Source: Pseudozobellia sp. WGM2
Lineage (GTDB): Bacteria > Bacteroidota > Bacteroidia > Flavobacteriales > Flavobacteriaceae
Reading direction: 5' to 3'
Assembly: GCF_017810075.1 (NCBI RefSeq)
Contig: NZ_JADNYK010000004.1
Location: 310,001 to 374,000, forward strand
DNA: 64,000 nucleotides
The notes under the pieces were generated by a model, which was not told where the DNA came from, made no database searches, and saw only the letters and a program-made list of their open reading frames with translations. Every line of letters begins with the position of its first letter. The first letter of the stretch is position 1. A program made the translations under genes and the position numbers. Shown here in pieces: positions 27,364-35,047 of this stretch.

Positions 27364-27744
27364 ATGATTTCATCAACATTAGAAAAATATCAGACCGTAG
27401 CAATTGAAGATGTCAAGGTTTGGTACAAAGCAGCCTTGGTCAATAAGTTTCCGAAAAATGGAGGAGCGTGTGTTAAGTATAAAGAAAAGCAAATAGCGGT
27501 TTTCAATTTTACCAGAGAAGGCAATTGGTATGCATGCCAAAATCTTTGTCCGCATAAGATGGAAATGGTCTTGTCACGAGGTATGATCGGAGAAGAAAAT
27601 TTAGAACCAAAAATTGCCTGTCCGCTTCACAAAAATACTTTTTCGTTAAAAACAGGTGAGAACCTTAATGGTAGTTTGGGTGCTATTGCCACCTATCCGG
27701 TTCGTATAATTGATGGTTATGTTTACATCGGATTTAGCGAATGA
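27364..27744 (+). CDS. nirD: Nitrite reductase small subunit, Rieske [2Fe-2S]
   Basis: The 126-residue protein carries a Rieske-type cluster motif, CPHKMEM followed by CPLHKNTFSL, with two Cys and two His ligands. It pairs with NirB. I chose the ATG at 27364, 28 bp after the nirB stop; an upstream in-frame ATG at 27292 overlaps nirB by 44 bp and would add 24 cysteine- and lysine-rich residues unlike NirD. Confidence 0.92.
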   Translation: MISSTLEKYQTVAIEDVKVWYKAALVNKFPKNGGACVKYKEKQIAVFNFTREGNWYACQNLCPHKMEMVLSRGMIGEENLEPKIACPLHKNTFSLKTGENLNGSLGAIATYPVRIIDGYVYIGFSE

Positions 27745-27828
27745 AAGATTCTATTCGTTTATAGGTTTATAAGGGAGTAAGCCAATGATTGGGAAAGGAA
27801 ATTATTATCTTTCCAGAAAATATAATTT

Positions 27829-28419
27829 ATGCCTACCTCCAATAAATTAGACGAAGCCTTTAAAAAATTCGATGCGGCCAATAGTAAGGATCCGAATACC
27901 GAAGAGTTTAAAGGAAAAAGCTATCCGAAAGAAGTTCTTTATGCCATTAGGATGTCTGACCAACTGGACAAGTTTGCCCCGCAAGCCTCTGAAGCTTTAC
28001 GATTGACCGCGCGTTGCCAACACATTTGTCGTTGGGAAATACCTCGCGAGTCATATGAAATGAACAGGATCGGTTACCTTAAGTGGCGTCAAGAGCTTAA
28101 AAAGTTTCATGCCCAAACTGCCACTTCAATTTTAGAGGAGGTAGGATATGATCAAGAAACCATAGCCAAAGTTTCCTTTCTATTGGAAAAGAAACAACTA
28201 AAAAAGAATGAGGAGACCCAAACACTCGAAGATGTTATTTGCTTGGTCTTTTTAGAGCATTATTTTGAGCCCTTCTCTAAAGAACACCCTGACGATAAAC
28301 TTATTGATATACTGCAAAAAACATGGCGGAAAATGTCTGAAAAGGGGCAAGAGGCTGCATTAAAGCTACCCCTTTCTGAAAATGCCGTACGCCTAGTCAC
28401 CAAGGCAATTAGTACTTAA
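27829..28419 (+). CDS. DUF4202 family protein
   Basis: The 196-residue cytoplasmic protein matches what I know of DUF4202: an alpha-helical, HD-domain-like protein with ARCQHICRWEIPR near residue 62 and LEDVICLVFLEHYF near residue 135. The His and Asp/Glu residues in these segments could bind metal, but a phosphohydrolase reaction is not established. It lies 84 bp after nirD, on the same strand, and family members recur beside nitrite or sulfite reductase genes. A role in nitrogen-oxide assimilation is likely but its reaction is unknown. Confidence 0.75.
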   Translation: MPTSNKLDEAFKKFDAANSKDPNTEEFKGKSYPKEVLYAIRMSDQLDKFAPQASEALRLTARCQHICRWEIPRESYEMNRIGYLKWRQELKKFHAQTATSILEEVGYDQETIAKVSFLLEKKQLKKNEETQTLEDVICLVFLEHYFEPFSKEHPDDKLIDILQKTWRKMSEKGQEAALKLPLSENAVRLVTKAIST

Positions 28420-28442
28420 ACCAGAAAATAAATAATCGGTTC

Positions 28443-30290
28443 GTGACCAAAACTAAGTACCATCGATCATTGGATAATGCGACCTTTATACGGATTCGCA
28501 AATGGTATCTTTTGGCTCTGGCGGGCATCGCCTTGACGATTATTATCGCACAAATTCTTATTCAAAGTCACCTCAATTCGCAGCTGAACGACTCTCGGGT
28601 CATAAATATAGCTGGTCGCCAACGAGCCTATAGCCAGAAGCTGACCAAAGAAGTTTTACTCATTAAAGATGCCTTTCAAAATCGTCAAATTGGTTCAACA
28701 ATTACCGAACTTACCGAAACTTTATCGGTTTGGAAAAACTCGCATCTAGCCTTGCAAAAGGGTGATGAATCTATTGGGCTTCCTGTTGAAAACCATCCGG
28801 AGATACTAGAACTGTTTCTTCAACTCGAAGCGCACCACAATTTGATGGTACAAGCTGCCGAGGCTATTATCACATCCTATAATAATAACAGCCTTTCCGA
28901 AAGTAAACTCCAGCACGCTACAATGGATGTGCTGCAAAATGAAAGTAAGTTTTTAGAGTTGATGGATATTATCGTCAACGAGTACGATAAACGTAGTAAG
29001 GCAAAATTGGAAAGCCTAAAACGAAAAGAATATTTATTACTTGGTATTTCCCTTTCTATATTACTCCTTGAAATTGCCTTTATTTTCAGACCGCTCTCCC
29101 TACAGATACGTAAAACGGTGGCCAGTTTAATTCAAAGCAGAGGCCAATCTGAGAGCCAAGCGAGAGAAACCCAAAAACTTTATGAAGAAAAAGAAAAGTC
29201 ACTAAAAGACCTTCAAGAGCTTAATTTCGTTATTGATAATGCAGCGTTGTTCGCAAGTGCCAGACAAGACGGTAGTATAGTCTTTATCAGCAAAAAATTT
29301 CTTAACCTCTTAAACCTTGAATCAAAAGATCTTAATAAGCCATTGTCCGAGGTGCTTACCGTCGATGAAGGTCAACAACAATACTTAAAAGAAGTTTTAA
29401 AAAACAATAGAAAAAATGTAATTCGAACAGAAGAAATTCTAATTACTACAGTTAACAAAGAAAATTATTGGCTAGATATGTCTATAGTGCCCATGCACCA
29501 ATCAAGCCAGCAGCAAAGTGTACTTATTCTATGTTCAGATATTACCGAGCGTAAAATAAATGCCCTTAAAGTCGAACAGCTGACCCAACAAAATTTTGAG
29601 GAACGTATGCTTCAGAAAAGAATTCAGGCCAGTCAAATTGTCGAGGGTCAAGAAGAGGAGCGAAAACGCATAGCCAAAGATATTCACGACGGAATAGGCC
29701 AAATGCTTACCGCTCTTAAATTCAATATTGAATCTATAGATGTTGAAAACCAAGAAAAAACCGCAGAAAAGATTGATTACCTTAAGGTATTGACCTCTGA
29801 TTTGATCAAGGGCGTACGAACTGCAACCTTTAACTTAACGCCACCTGAATTGAGCGACCATGGTATTTTTCCTGCTCTGCAAAAAATGACCGTTGAACTT
29901 TCAAAATTAACTGGTAAAACCATTCTTTTTGAAAACAGAACCGAGAAGCACATACGCTTTGACTCTCTTGCCGAAACAAATATTTATAGGGTAACCCAAG
30001 AAGCGGTCAATAATGCTATCAAATATGCTCAGGCCAATTATATACTGGTCACTATTAATTACAAAGATGGTATTCTGAGCGTATTGATCGATGACGATGG
30101 TAAGGGGTTTGACACTTCGGTCATGAACAGCCCCCCTAAAAATAACAGTGAGGGTGGTATGGGGCTTTTCTTTATGAAAGAACGTATCAGCTATATCAAT
30201 GGGCGCTTGTTTATCAACTCTCACCCAGGAAAAGGTACTCGTGTAACCATAAATTATAAAACGGAACAAAGAGAAACGGTTAAAATATAG
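28443..30290 (+). CDS. NarX-like sensor histidine kinase with PAS domain
   Basis: The 615-residue membrane kinase starts at GTG (28443); no in-frame ATG offers a better start. Transmembrane helices lie near 21-41 and 197-217. Between them is a helical periplasmic sensor of the PilJ/NarX type with INIAGRQRAYSQKL at 54-67, which agrees at I-N-x-A-G-x-x-R-x-x-S-x-x-L with the P-box of E. coli NarX that binds nitrate. A PAS domain (about 255-370), a HisKA_3 dimerisation domain with His415 in AKDIHDGIGQ, and an HATPase domain follow. HisKA_3 kinases pair with NarL-family regulators, such as the one at 20032. It lies in the nirB operon; nitrate sensing is inferred. Confidence 0.88.
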   Translation: MTKTKYHRSLDNATFIRIRKWYLLALAGIALTIIIAQILIQSHLNSQLNDSRVINIAGRQRAYSQKLTKEVLLIKDAFQNRQIGSTITELTETLSVWKNSHLALQKGDESIGLPVENHPEILELFLQLEAHHNLMVQAAEAIITSYNNNSLSESKLQHATMDVLQNESKFLELMDIIVNEYDKRSKAKLESLKRKEYLLLGISLSILLLEIAFIFRPLSLQIRKTVASLIQSRGQSESQARETQKLYEEKEKSLKDLQELNFVIDNAALFASARQDGSIVFISKKFLNLLNLESKDLNKPLSEVLTVDEGQQQYLKEVLKNNRKNVIRTEEILITTVNKENYWLDMSIVPMHQSSQQQSVLILCSDITERKINALKVEQLTQQNFEERMLQKRIQASQIVEGQEEERKRIAKDIHDGIGQMLTALKFNIESIDVENQEKTAEKIDYLKVLTSDLIKGVRTATFNLTPPELSDHGIFPALQKMTVELSKLTGKTILFENRTEKHIRFDSLAETNIYRVTQEAVNNAIKYAQANYILVTINYKDGILSVLIDDDGKGFDTSVMNSPPKNNSEGGMGLFFMKERISYINGRLFINSHPGKGTRVTINYKTEQRETVKI

Positions 30291-30294
30291 TCAA

Positions 30295-30663
30295 ATGAAG
30301 ATAAGAATAAGGGGGAATTCGGTAAGGTATAGACTTACCAAAACCGAGGTGGAGACTTTTTGTACAACAGGGCTTTATGCCGAAACCACAGAGTTCAACA
30401 CCCAAAAGTTCACATACGAACTACGTACCAAAAAGAATTTGGTCGAACTTCAGGCAGATTTTATTGACCGGACCATTACCGTATGGATACCTGAGAAAGA
30501 AACAAGTAACTGGGCCGAAAGCTCTAAAGTTGGTTTTAAAAATGAGTTTAAATTAAATACGGGAAAAACCATTTCACTATTGGTCGAAAAAGATTTTGTT
30601 TGTTTGGATGAAAGGGATGAAGACGAATCGGACAACTACCCGAACCCTCTTACAAGCCAGTAA
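30295..30663 (+). CDS. Small protein of unknown function in nitrite operon
   Basis: The 122-residue protein begins 4 bp after the kinase stop. It has no signal or membrane segment and ends in an acidic tail (DERDEDESDNYPNP). The predicted layout is mostly beta strands (MKIRIRGNSVRYRLT, FTYELRTKKNLVELQADFIDRTITVWIP). I do not recognise a characterised family. Position suggests a role linked to the sensor kinase or to nitrite reduction. Confidence 0.7.
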   Translation: MKIRIRGNSVRYRLTKTEVETFCTTGLYAETTEFNTQKFTYELRTKKNLVELQADFIDRTITVWIPEKETSNWAESSKVGFKNEFKLNTGKTISLLVEKDFVCLDERDEDESDNYPNPLTSQ

Positions 30664-30736
30664 ACGAGTCGGTTTAATTATGAGGCAATCAAAAAGCGTT
30701 CACCTCATAATTAAACCGACTCGTTTTCAATTTTTT
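30662..30736 (+). terminator. Long perfect inverted repeat ending the nirB operon
   Basis: Two 24-bp arms (30662-30685 and 30703-30726) are perfect reverse complements with a 17-base loop. The left arm starts inside the stop codon of the previous gene. Six T residues follow after TCAA, so it is probably a strong terminator, although the stem is much longer than usual. Confidence 0.8.
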
Positions 30737-30760
30737 ATAAAAACTCGGCTATCTAAAATT

Positions 30761-30831
30761 ACCATTCGTCTACAGTAAACCTCCACTCGTCTACTCCTAC
30801 CCTTAATTGTATTTATTTAGTAAGAGATTTG
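30761..30831 (+). promoter_or_regulatory. LytTR-type promoter repeat before CheY-like gene
   Basis: ACCATTCGTC at 30761-30770 and TCCACTCGTC at 30782-30791 are imperfect direct repeats with a 21-bp period and a TACAGTAAACC spacer. A GAGATTTG element starts at 30824, 42 bp from the start of the second repeat. ACCATTCGT fits 8 of 9 positions of the published LytTR half-site pattern. Transcription would start about 20 bp before the next ATG. Confidence 0.6.
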
Positions 30832-30856
30832 TATCTCACTTAATTACTTATGCGCC

Positions 30857-31258
30857 ATGAAAATACTTTTTATAGAAGATGACCAAGTAGAAATGATGAA
30901 GATGAATAGAGCTATCTCTAAACTTCAGGCCAAACACCAACTTATATGGGCTGAAAATGGTCACGAAGCCCTATCAGAATTAATGTCTTGTACTCGCCTA
31001 CCCGATCTTATCATTTTAGATCTTAATATGCCTAGAATGAACGGCAATGAATTTTTAAAATCAATAAAACAAAGTGAGGTTTTCAAATATATTCCCGTAG
31101 TTGTATTAACCACCTCACAAAATAGAGAAGACATGGTCGATTGCTACACTACTGGTATCGCAGGTTACGTAGTAAAACCATTGAAATATGAAGATTATGT
31201 CAAGAAAATTGATAAGATACTTGCCTATTGGGAAGTAAATGACATCGTACCCGCGTAA
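30857..31258 (+). CDS. Single-domain CheY/Rcp1-like response regulator
   Basis: The 133-residue protein consists only of a receiver domain: acidic pocket EDD at 7-9, phospho-acceptor Asp55 in LIILDLNMPRMNG, Thr/Ser in VVVLTTSQNRED and Lys in YVVKPLKYEDY. With no output domain it would work by protein contact or in a phosphorelay. A LytTR-type promoter repeat lies directly upstream, and a LytTR regulator gene follows 280 bp downstream. Confidence 0.9.
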   Translation: MKILFIEDDQVEMMKMNRAISKLQAKHQLIWAENGHEALSELMSCTRLPDLIILDLNMPRMNGNEFLKSIKQSEVFKYIPVVVLTTSQNREDMVDCYTTGIAGYVVKPLKYEDYVKKIDKILAYWEVNDIVPA

Positions 31259-31537
31259 AGCTCATCCATATCTAAAATCTAAAAAAGGTAACACCCACTT
31301 TATGGCATGATTGTTTTACCTTATCTATACTTTTTAAAGTTTGACCCTAATACAGCATGACGACTATATGGCGTATAAATGTTATGCTGTTACGGGGCAA
31401 CTTCTCCTCTACTACTATAATATATTCTTACCATACACAATTAGCAGTACGAACCTTACGTTACAATAAAAGTCTATAAAGACTTAAAATATTATCATTA
31501 TCTTGATAAGGTAATAGCGAAAAGGTATCTCTTTAAT
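31259..31537 (+). other. Intergenic region between two response regulator genes
   Basis: The 279-bp stretch has no gene. It holds weak stem-loops (AAGGTAA...TTACCTT near 31286-31320 and ACAGCAT...ATGCTGT near 31351-31390) that may end the upstream transcript. No full 21-bp repeat precedes the LytTR gene. Confidence 0.4.
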
Positions 31538-32248
31538 ATGAACTGTATTATTGTCGACGATGAAGCATCTGCAAGGGCTATAGTAACCCAACTTTGCTCT
31601 AAAATACCCGATTTAGACATAATCGAACAATTCGAAAGTGCAGTCGACGCCATTAAATTTTTAAATCAGCAAAACGTCGATGTCGTGTTCTTAGACATTC
31701 ATATGCCCGGGTTTACCGGTGTCGACTTTGTTCAAACCTTAAAGAACCCACCACATATCGTTCTTACCACATCAGACACCGAATTTGCAATTGAAGCCTA
31801 TGAATATGAGGCGATTGTAGATTATTTGGTAAAACCCATTACTCACGAACGTTTTCAAAAATCTATTTTGAAACTTAAAAAAGTAATGAGTAGAACTACC
31901 CAGACCTTTGATGAAACCGAAGAGCCTTCTACCCCCGGAAATGACTTGTACGTAAATATAGACCGTAGGTTAATAAAATTAAATCTTAACGAAATTCAGG
32001 TCATCGAGGCAAAAGGTGATTATATTGAAATTAAATTAGAAAAAGATACTTATCGCGTACACACAACCCTTAAGAAAATTAAAGATAAATTACCTGAAAA
32101 AATCTTTCTACAAATACACCGTTCTTTCATTATCAATTTTACAAAAATTATAGATATTGAAGATAATAGTGTATTGATTGGTAAAAATGTGGTGCCCATC
32201 AGTCGATCTAACCGTCCAGAATTAATGCGGCGTCTCAACCTGGTATAA
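31538..32248 (+). CDS. LytTR-family response regulator
   Basis: The 236-residue protein has an N-terminal receiver with Asp53 in VVFLDIHMPGFTG and a C-terminal LytTR DNA-binding domain (about 137-236; YVNIDRRLIKLNLNEIQVIEAKGDYIEI, HRSFIINFTKI). LytTR proteins bind pairs of about 9-bp direct repeats 21 bp apart. Three such repeat pairs lie within 1.3 kb on either side of this gene, so they are its likely targets. Its kinase is not adjacent. Confidence 0.92.
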   Translation: MNCIIVDDEASARAIVTQLCSKIPDLDIIEQFESAVDAIKFLNQQNVDVVFLDIHMPGFTGVDFVQTLKNPPHIVLTTSDTEFAIEAYEYEAIVDYLVKPITHERFQKSILKLKKVMSRTTQTFDETEEPSTPGNDLYVNIDRRLIKLNLNEIQVIEAKGDYIEIKLEKDTYRVHTTLKKIKDKLPEKIFLQIHRSFIINFTKIIDIEDNSVLIGKNVVPISRSNRPELMRRLNLV

Positions 32249-32407
32249 ATATTTTATTACTTCATCGGGCAAACAGAGATTTTTGTATTGACCCGTACTG
32301 CCACGTTCTAAGTACTAATCAACAATTACTCCTTCACTTTATCATCTAATTTGAGATATGTGAGTAGTTTTCTTCTACCCCTCATTAATGGTCGACCGCA
32401 ACTAACC

Positions 32408-32478
32408 TTCATCCGTCTACAGAAAATCTTCATCCGTCGATTACTGACCCTATATCCAAAACAAGTAACCGAAATTTG
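32408..32478 (+). promoter_or_regulatory. LytTR-type promoter repeat before candidate small RNA 1
   Basis: TTCATCCGTC occurs perfectly twice, at 32408-32417 and 32429-32438 (21-bp period), with spacer TACAGAAAATC. GAAATTTG at 32471-32478 starts exactly 42 bp from the start of the second repeat, as at 30824. No coding gene follows. Confidence 0.6.
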
Positions 32479-32593
32479 TAAAACAATTTTAAAAGTGGAT
32501 AGCTGGTGTGAGATAAGTACTAGTTAATTACAATATGGGTCGTAAGCCCTAGACTGCACTCAATGTGTCGGTTCGGAGAGTGCAATCGACTAG

Positions 32594-32630
32594 AGAACAA
32601 TCGAGTACAATTAGCTCGGTTGTTCTTTTA
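32594..32630 (+). terminator. First terminator-like hairpin in gene-free region
   Basis: A 12-bp stem (AGAACAATCGAG with CTCGGTTGTTCT, one G-U pair) and a 9-base loop are followed by TTTTA. It points in the plus direction although no plus-strand protein gene lies between it and 32248. Confidence 0.65.
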
Positions 32631-32677
32631 CAGTAAAACGGCTGGATAATAGTTCTAAACTTTATCTAATTCAGTTT

Positions 32678-32716
32678 ACCGGAAATCGTCCCCCGAAGGT
32701 TTCCGGTTTTTTTTTT
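32678..32716 (+). terminator. Second, strong terminator in gene-free region
   Basis: An 8-bp stem (ACCGGAAA / TTTCCGGT) with a 14-base loop is followed by nine T residues. It is a standard plus-strand rho-independent terminator with no protein gene upstream. Confidence 0.8.
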
Positions 32717-32795
32717 AAGTACCCGAAGTATCAAGACAAAACCCTTAATTGGTCGTCCGAAGTCTATTTTAGTTTGATAAATCAAATAGTTAATT

Positions 32796-32887
32796 ACCAA
32801 CTAACCTTGAGAGATTACCATCTAACTACAGAAAACGTTCAACCACCTAAAAAAGTGAAGCATAAGATTTAAAACTTAAGAACTTTA
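32796..32887 (+). promoter_or_regulatory. LytTR-type triple repeat before candidate small RNA 2
   Basis: ACCAACTAAC (32796), ACCATCTAAC (32817) and TTCAACCACC (32838) follow each other at exact 21-bp steps; the last two enclose the spacer TACAGAAAACG. GAACTTTA at 32880-32887 begins 42 bp from the start of the last repeat, matching the other two promoters. Confidence 0.55.
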
Positions 32888-32893
32888 CCATAA

Positions 32894-32958
32894 TTAAGGC
32901 TAGTTTATTTTTTGTGCAGTAAAGGGAGTGATTTGGTCAATCGCTCCCTTTCTATTTT
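32894..32958 (+). ncRNA. Candidate small RNA 2, about 65 nt
   Basis: Transcription from the triple-repeat promoter would give a short RNA ending at an 11-bp stem (32921-32931 with 32941-32951, one G-U pair) followed by CTATTTTTA. The T tract is on the plus side only, so the hairpin does not serve the opposing lipoprotein gene. No start codon with a usable frame is present. Confidence 0.45.
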
Positions 32959-32966
32959 TAGCTTAT

Positions 32967-33476
32967 TTATTGTTGAAGACTGTATGTAAAACTTACCTCG
33001 GTTTGAATTGAACTACCGTTGGTATCGGTGATATTAAAATTTTCTTTAAAGACAAAAGCAGAATTATCATCATTAAATTCAATCGCAAGGTTTTGAATAT
33101 TACAAGAACCCACCAAACTTAATGTTGAACCAACCAGTTGCCAAGTACCGGACAAATCAACAGTTCGTTCACAATTATCCGCCTTTAAGCCTTGCTTAAA
33201 TGTGTAGCCCCTATTGGTAGTAAAAACATAGGCACCATCTCTTTGACATTCGCTATACTGTGCAAAAATATCAGTTGACGGGTTGTCTTCACTATCATCG
33301 GAAAGATCAACTTCGTCTTCAGCGGTTATGGCAATGAGCACCCACTCACCTACCATCTTCTCTTCACTTACCATAAGTACACCTGAATAATCTTCGGGGC
33401 AGTCTACACTATTATCACTTGTACAACCCAATAAAAAAACGCCAATGGCCAATACCAAAAAAATTCTTTCTCTCAT
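32967..33476 (-). CDS. Lipocalin-like lipoprotein
   Basis: The 169-residue protein has a clear lipoprotein signal (MRERIFLVLAIGVFLLGC, Cys18). The segment MVGEWVLIAI followed by YVFTTNRGYTF, LSGTWQLVGSTLSLV and AFVFKENFNI resembles lipocalin-like domains widespread in Bacteroidetes. Cysteines at SECQ, DNCE and GSCN may form disulfides in the periplasm. Function is unknown; it stands alone between the small-RNA region and tenA. Confidence 0.72.
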   Translation of the reverse strand: MRERIFLVLAIGVFLLGCTSDNSVDCPEDYSGVLMVSEEKMVGEWVLIAITAEDEVDLSDDSEDNPSTDIFAQYSECQRDGAYVFTTNRGYTFKQGLKADNCERTVDLSGTWQLVGSTLSLVGSCNIQNLAIEFNDDNSAFVFKENFNITDTNGSSIQTEVSFTYSLQQ

Positions 33477-33579
33477 AAAATGTCTATAATTATAGTTTCT
33501 ATAATAAGACGCAATAGATGGAAAATGGTTGCCTATAAAATGCTTAAATCTAATTTCAAGAAAAATTCAAGTTTCTTTT

Positions 33580-34227
33580 TTACCATCGTTTTAAAACATA
33601 GGCACTATTCCAAAATTCATATTCTAACCTACTGGCCGTCACAAAGGCTTCTGTCATGGCCTGTTGTTGTATTGGAGTACAACCTAATGAAATACGATTA
33701 CTGATATCGATTGCCCGTTGTGTAATTATCCCAAACTCTTCCCCTGCATAAGTTTCAATCCATTTTTGGTAAGGGTTCTCAATGGCTTTTTGATTCTGAT
33801 AAATATGGTCACCAACTTTTTTATAGATCCAGAAGCAGGGCAAAACCGCTGCAATAGCAACCTCCACCGGTTGCAAGGCCGCAGTGCTTTTTAGAAAATT
33901 ACCGTAGTGGTGGCAAGTAGGTTGAATACTTCCCTTTTCACTAAGTTGATAAGACTCAAAATAAGACTCATGAAGTGCCTTTTCGACCACAATAGCGCCT
34001 TCTGCAAATTTGATATAGGCCAACGAATCTTCAAGACTTTGGGTTCTTGCTCCGATAATTGCCAAAGCACGACCGAACTGGTCTAAATAGTGTGCGTCTT
34101 GCAACATATAAAATTGAAACTTTTCCAAGGGTAGAGTGCCATTCGTTAACTCGGTAATGAAAGGCATTTCAATTATTTTTTGATATATCGGTATTATCTG
34201 CTCCCAGGCTTTACTGCTCCAATTCAT
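33580..34227 (-). CDS. tenA: TenA-family thiaminase II / aminopyrimidine aminohydrolase
   Basis: The 215-residue enzyme hydrolyses the amino group of degraded thiamine pyrimidines to salvage hydroxymethylpyrimidine. The active-site cysteine sits in AVLPCFWIYKKVG, and the C-terminal EYEFWNSAY carries the conserved glutamate. It overlaps the end of thiD by 17 bp and is the last gene of the riboswitch-controlled thiM-thiE-thiD-tenA operon. Confidence 0.93.
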   Translation of the reverse strand: MNWSSKAWEQIIPIYQKIIEMPFITELTNGTLPLEKFQFYMLQDAHYLDQFGRALAIIGARTQSLEDSLAYIKFAEGAIVVEKALHESYFESYQLSEKGSIQPTCHHYGNFLKSTAALQPVEVAIAAVLPCFWIYKKVGDHIYQNQKAIENPYQKWIETYAGEEFGIITQRAIDISNRISLGCTPIQQQAMTEAFVTASRLEYEFWNSAYVLKRW

Positions 34228-35047
34228 TTTTTATTAGTTGTTGAGGATTATAAAAATGGTTCAAAGGTCCATTACCACCACCGACTCGCACATCTTTACC
34301 ATTCAAGATAGCTTGATGTACGTAGTTTTGTCCCGATTCAATAGCTTCAAGCAGCGATTCACCTCTTGCCAAAAAACTGGCAATGGCGGAAGATAAAGTG
34401 CATCCGGACCCATGGGTATTGTTCGTTTCGAATTTTTCAAAATGAAATTCATGTACTTTTCCATCTTCGGAAAAATAAAGGGAAGTAAGCTTGTCGGTCT
34501 TCAGATGCCCTCCCTTTAAAAGTAAAGAGTGTACTCCTAATTTTTGAATCATCTCCCCTGCTTTATACATATCCTCAACATTATCAATAGGCATCTCCGC
34601 TAAAATTGAGGCTTCATCTAAATTAGGAGTGATAACATCCGCTAGTGGAATTAGTTTCTCAATTATAATATCGATTGTTGCGTCTTCAATCAATTTATGA
34701 CCACTGGTCGCCACCATTACCGGGTCGAACACCAAAGGCACCTTCTTATATTTCTTTAAAGAGGAAACAATAGTTTCTACCAATTCGCTCGTATGTACCA
34801 TTCCAATCTTTACGGCATCTGGAAAAATATCATCAAAAATGCTCTCTATTTGCTCAGAGATGGCTTTTGTGGGAATTGGATATATCGATTGTACTCCTGT
34901 AGTATTTTGAACAGGCAATGCGGTCAAAACCGATGTGGAATAACAGCCTAGTGCCGATGTAGTTTTAATATCGGCTTGAATACCTGCACCACCACTACCG
35001 TCAAAGCCGGCAATGCTCAAAACTGATCGATAGCTATATTTTTTCAT
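34211..35047 (-). CDS. thiD: Hydroxymethylpyrimidine / phosphomethylpyrimidine kinase
   Basis: The 278-residue kinase phosphorylates hydroxymethylpyrimidine twice for thiamine synthesis. SIAGFDGSGGAGIQAD at the N-terminus binds the pyrimidine, and THGSGCTLSSAIASF carries the anion hole and catalytic region. The ATG at 35047 overlaps the thiE stop by four bases (ATGA), which indicates translational coupling; a longer frame to 35134 would run into thiE. Confidence 0.95.
   Translation of the reverse strand: MKKYSYRSVLSIAGFDGSGGAGIQADIKTTSALGCYSTSVLTALPVQNTTGVQSIYPIPTKAISEQIESIFDDIFPDAVKIGMVHTSELVETIVSSLKKYKKVPLVFDPVMVATSGHKLIEDATIDIIIEKLIPLADVITPNLDEASILAEMPIDNVEDMYKAGEMIQKLGVHSLLLKGGHLKTDKLTSLYFSEDGKVHEFHFEKFETNNTHGSGCTLSSAIASFLARGESLLEAIESGQNYVHQAILNGKDVRVGGGNGPLNHFYNPQQLIKNELEQ

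Larger units (their letters stand above)
32485..32716 (+). ncRNA. Candidate small RNA 1 downstream of LytTR-type promoter
   Basis: A transcript from the promoter at 32408-32478 would run through DNA that has no open frame longer than a few codons. It would include a TGCACTC...GAGTGCA stem (about 32555-32584) and stop at the hairpin at 32594-32626 or at the strong terminator at 32678-32716. The predicted RNA is about 145 or 230 nt. The exact start is estimated from the -7 element. Confidence 0.5.

Noticed and set aside
34315-34330. TACGTAGTTTTG, identical to the cobA promoter element
   Set aside because: It lies inside thiD on the opposite strand, has no paired half-site and precedes no gene, so it is probably chance.
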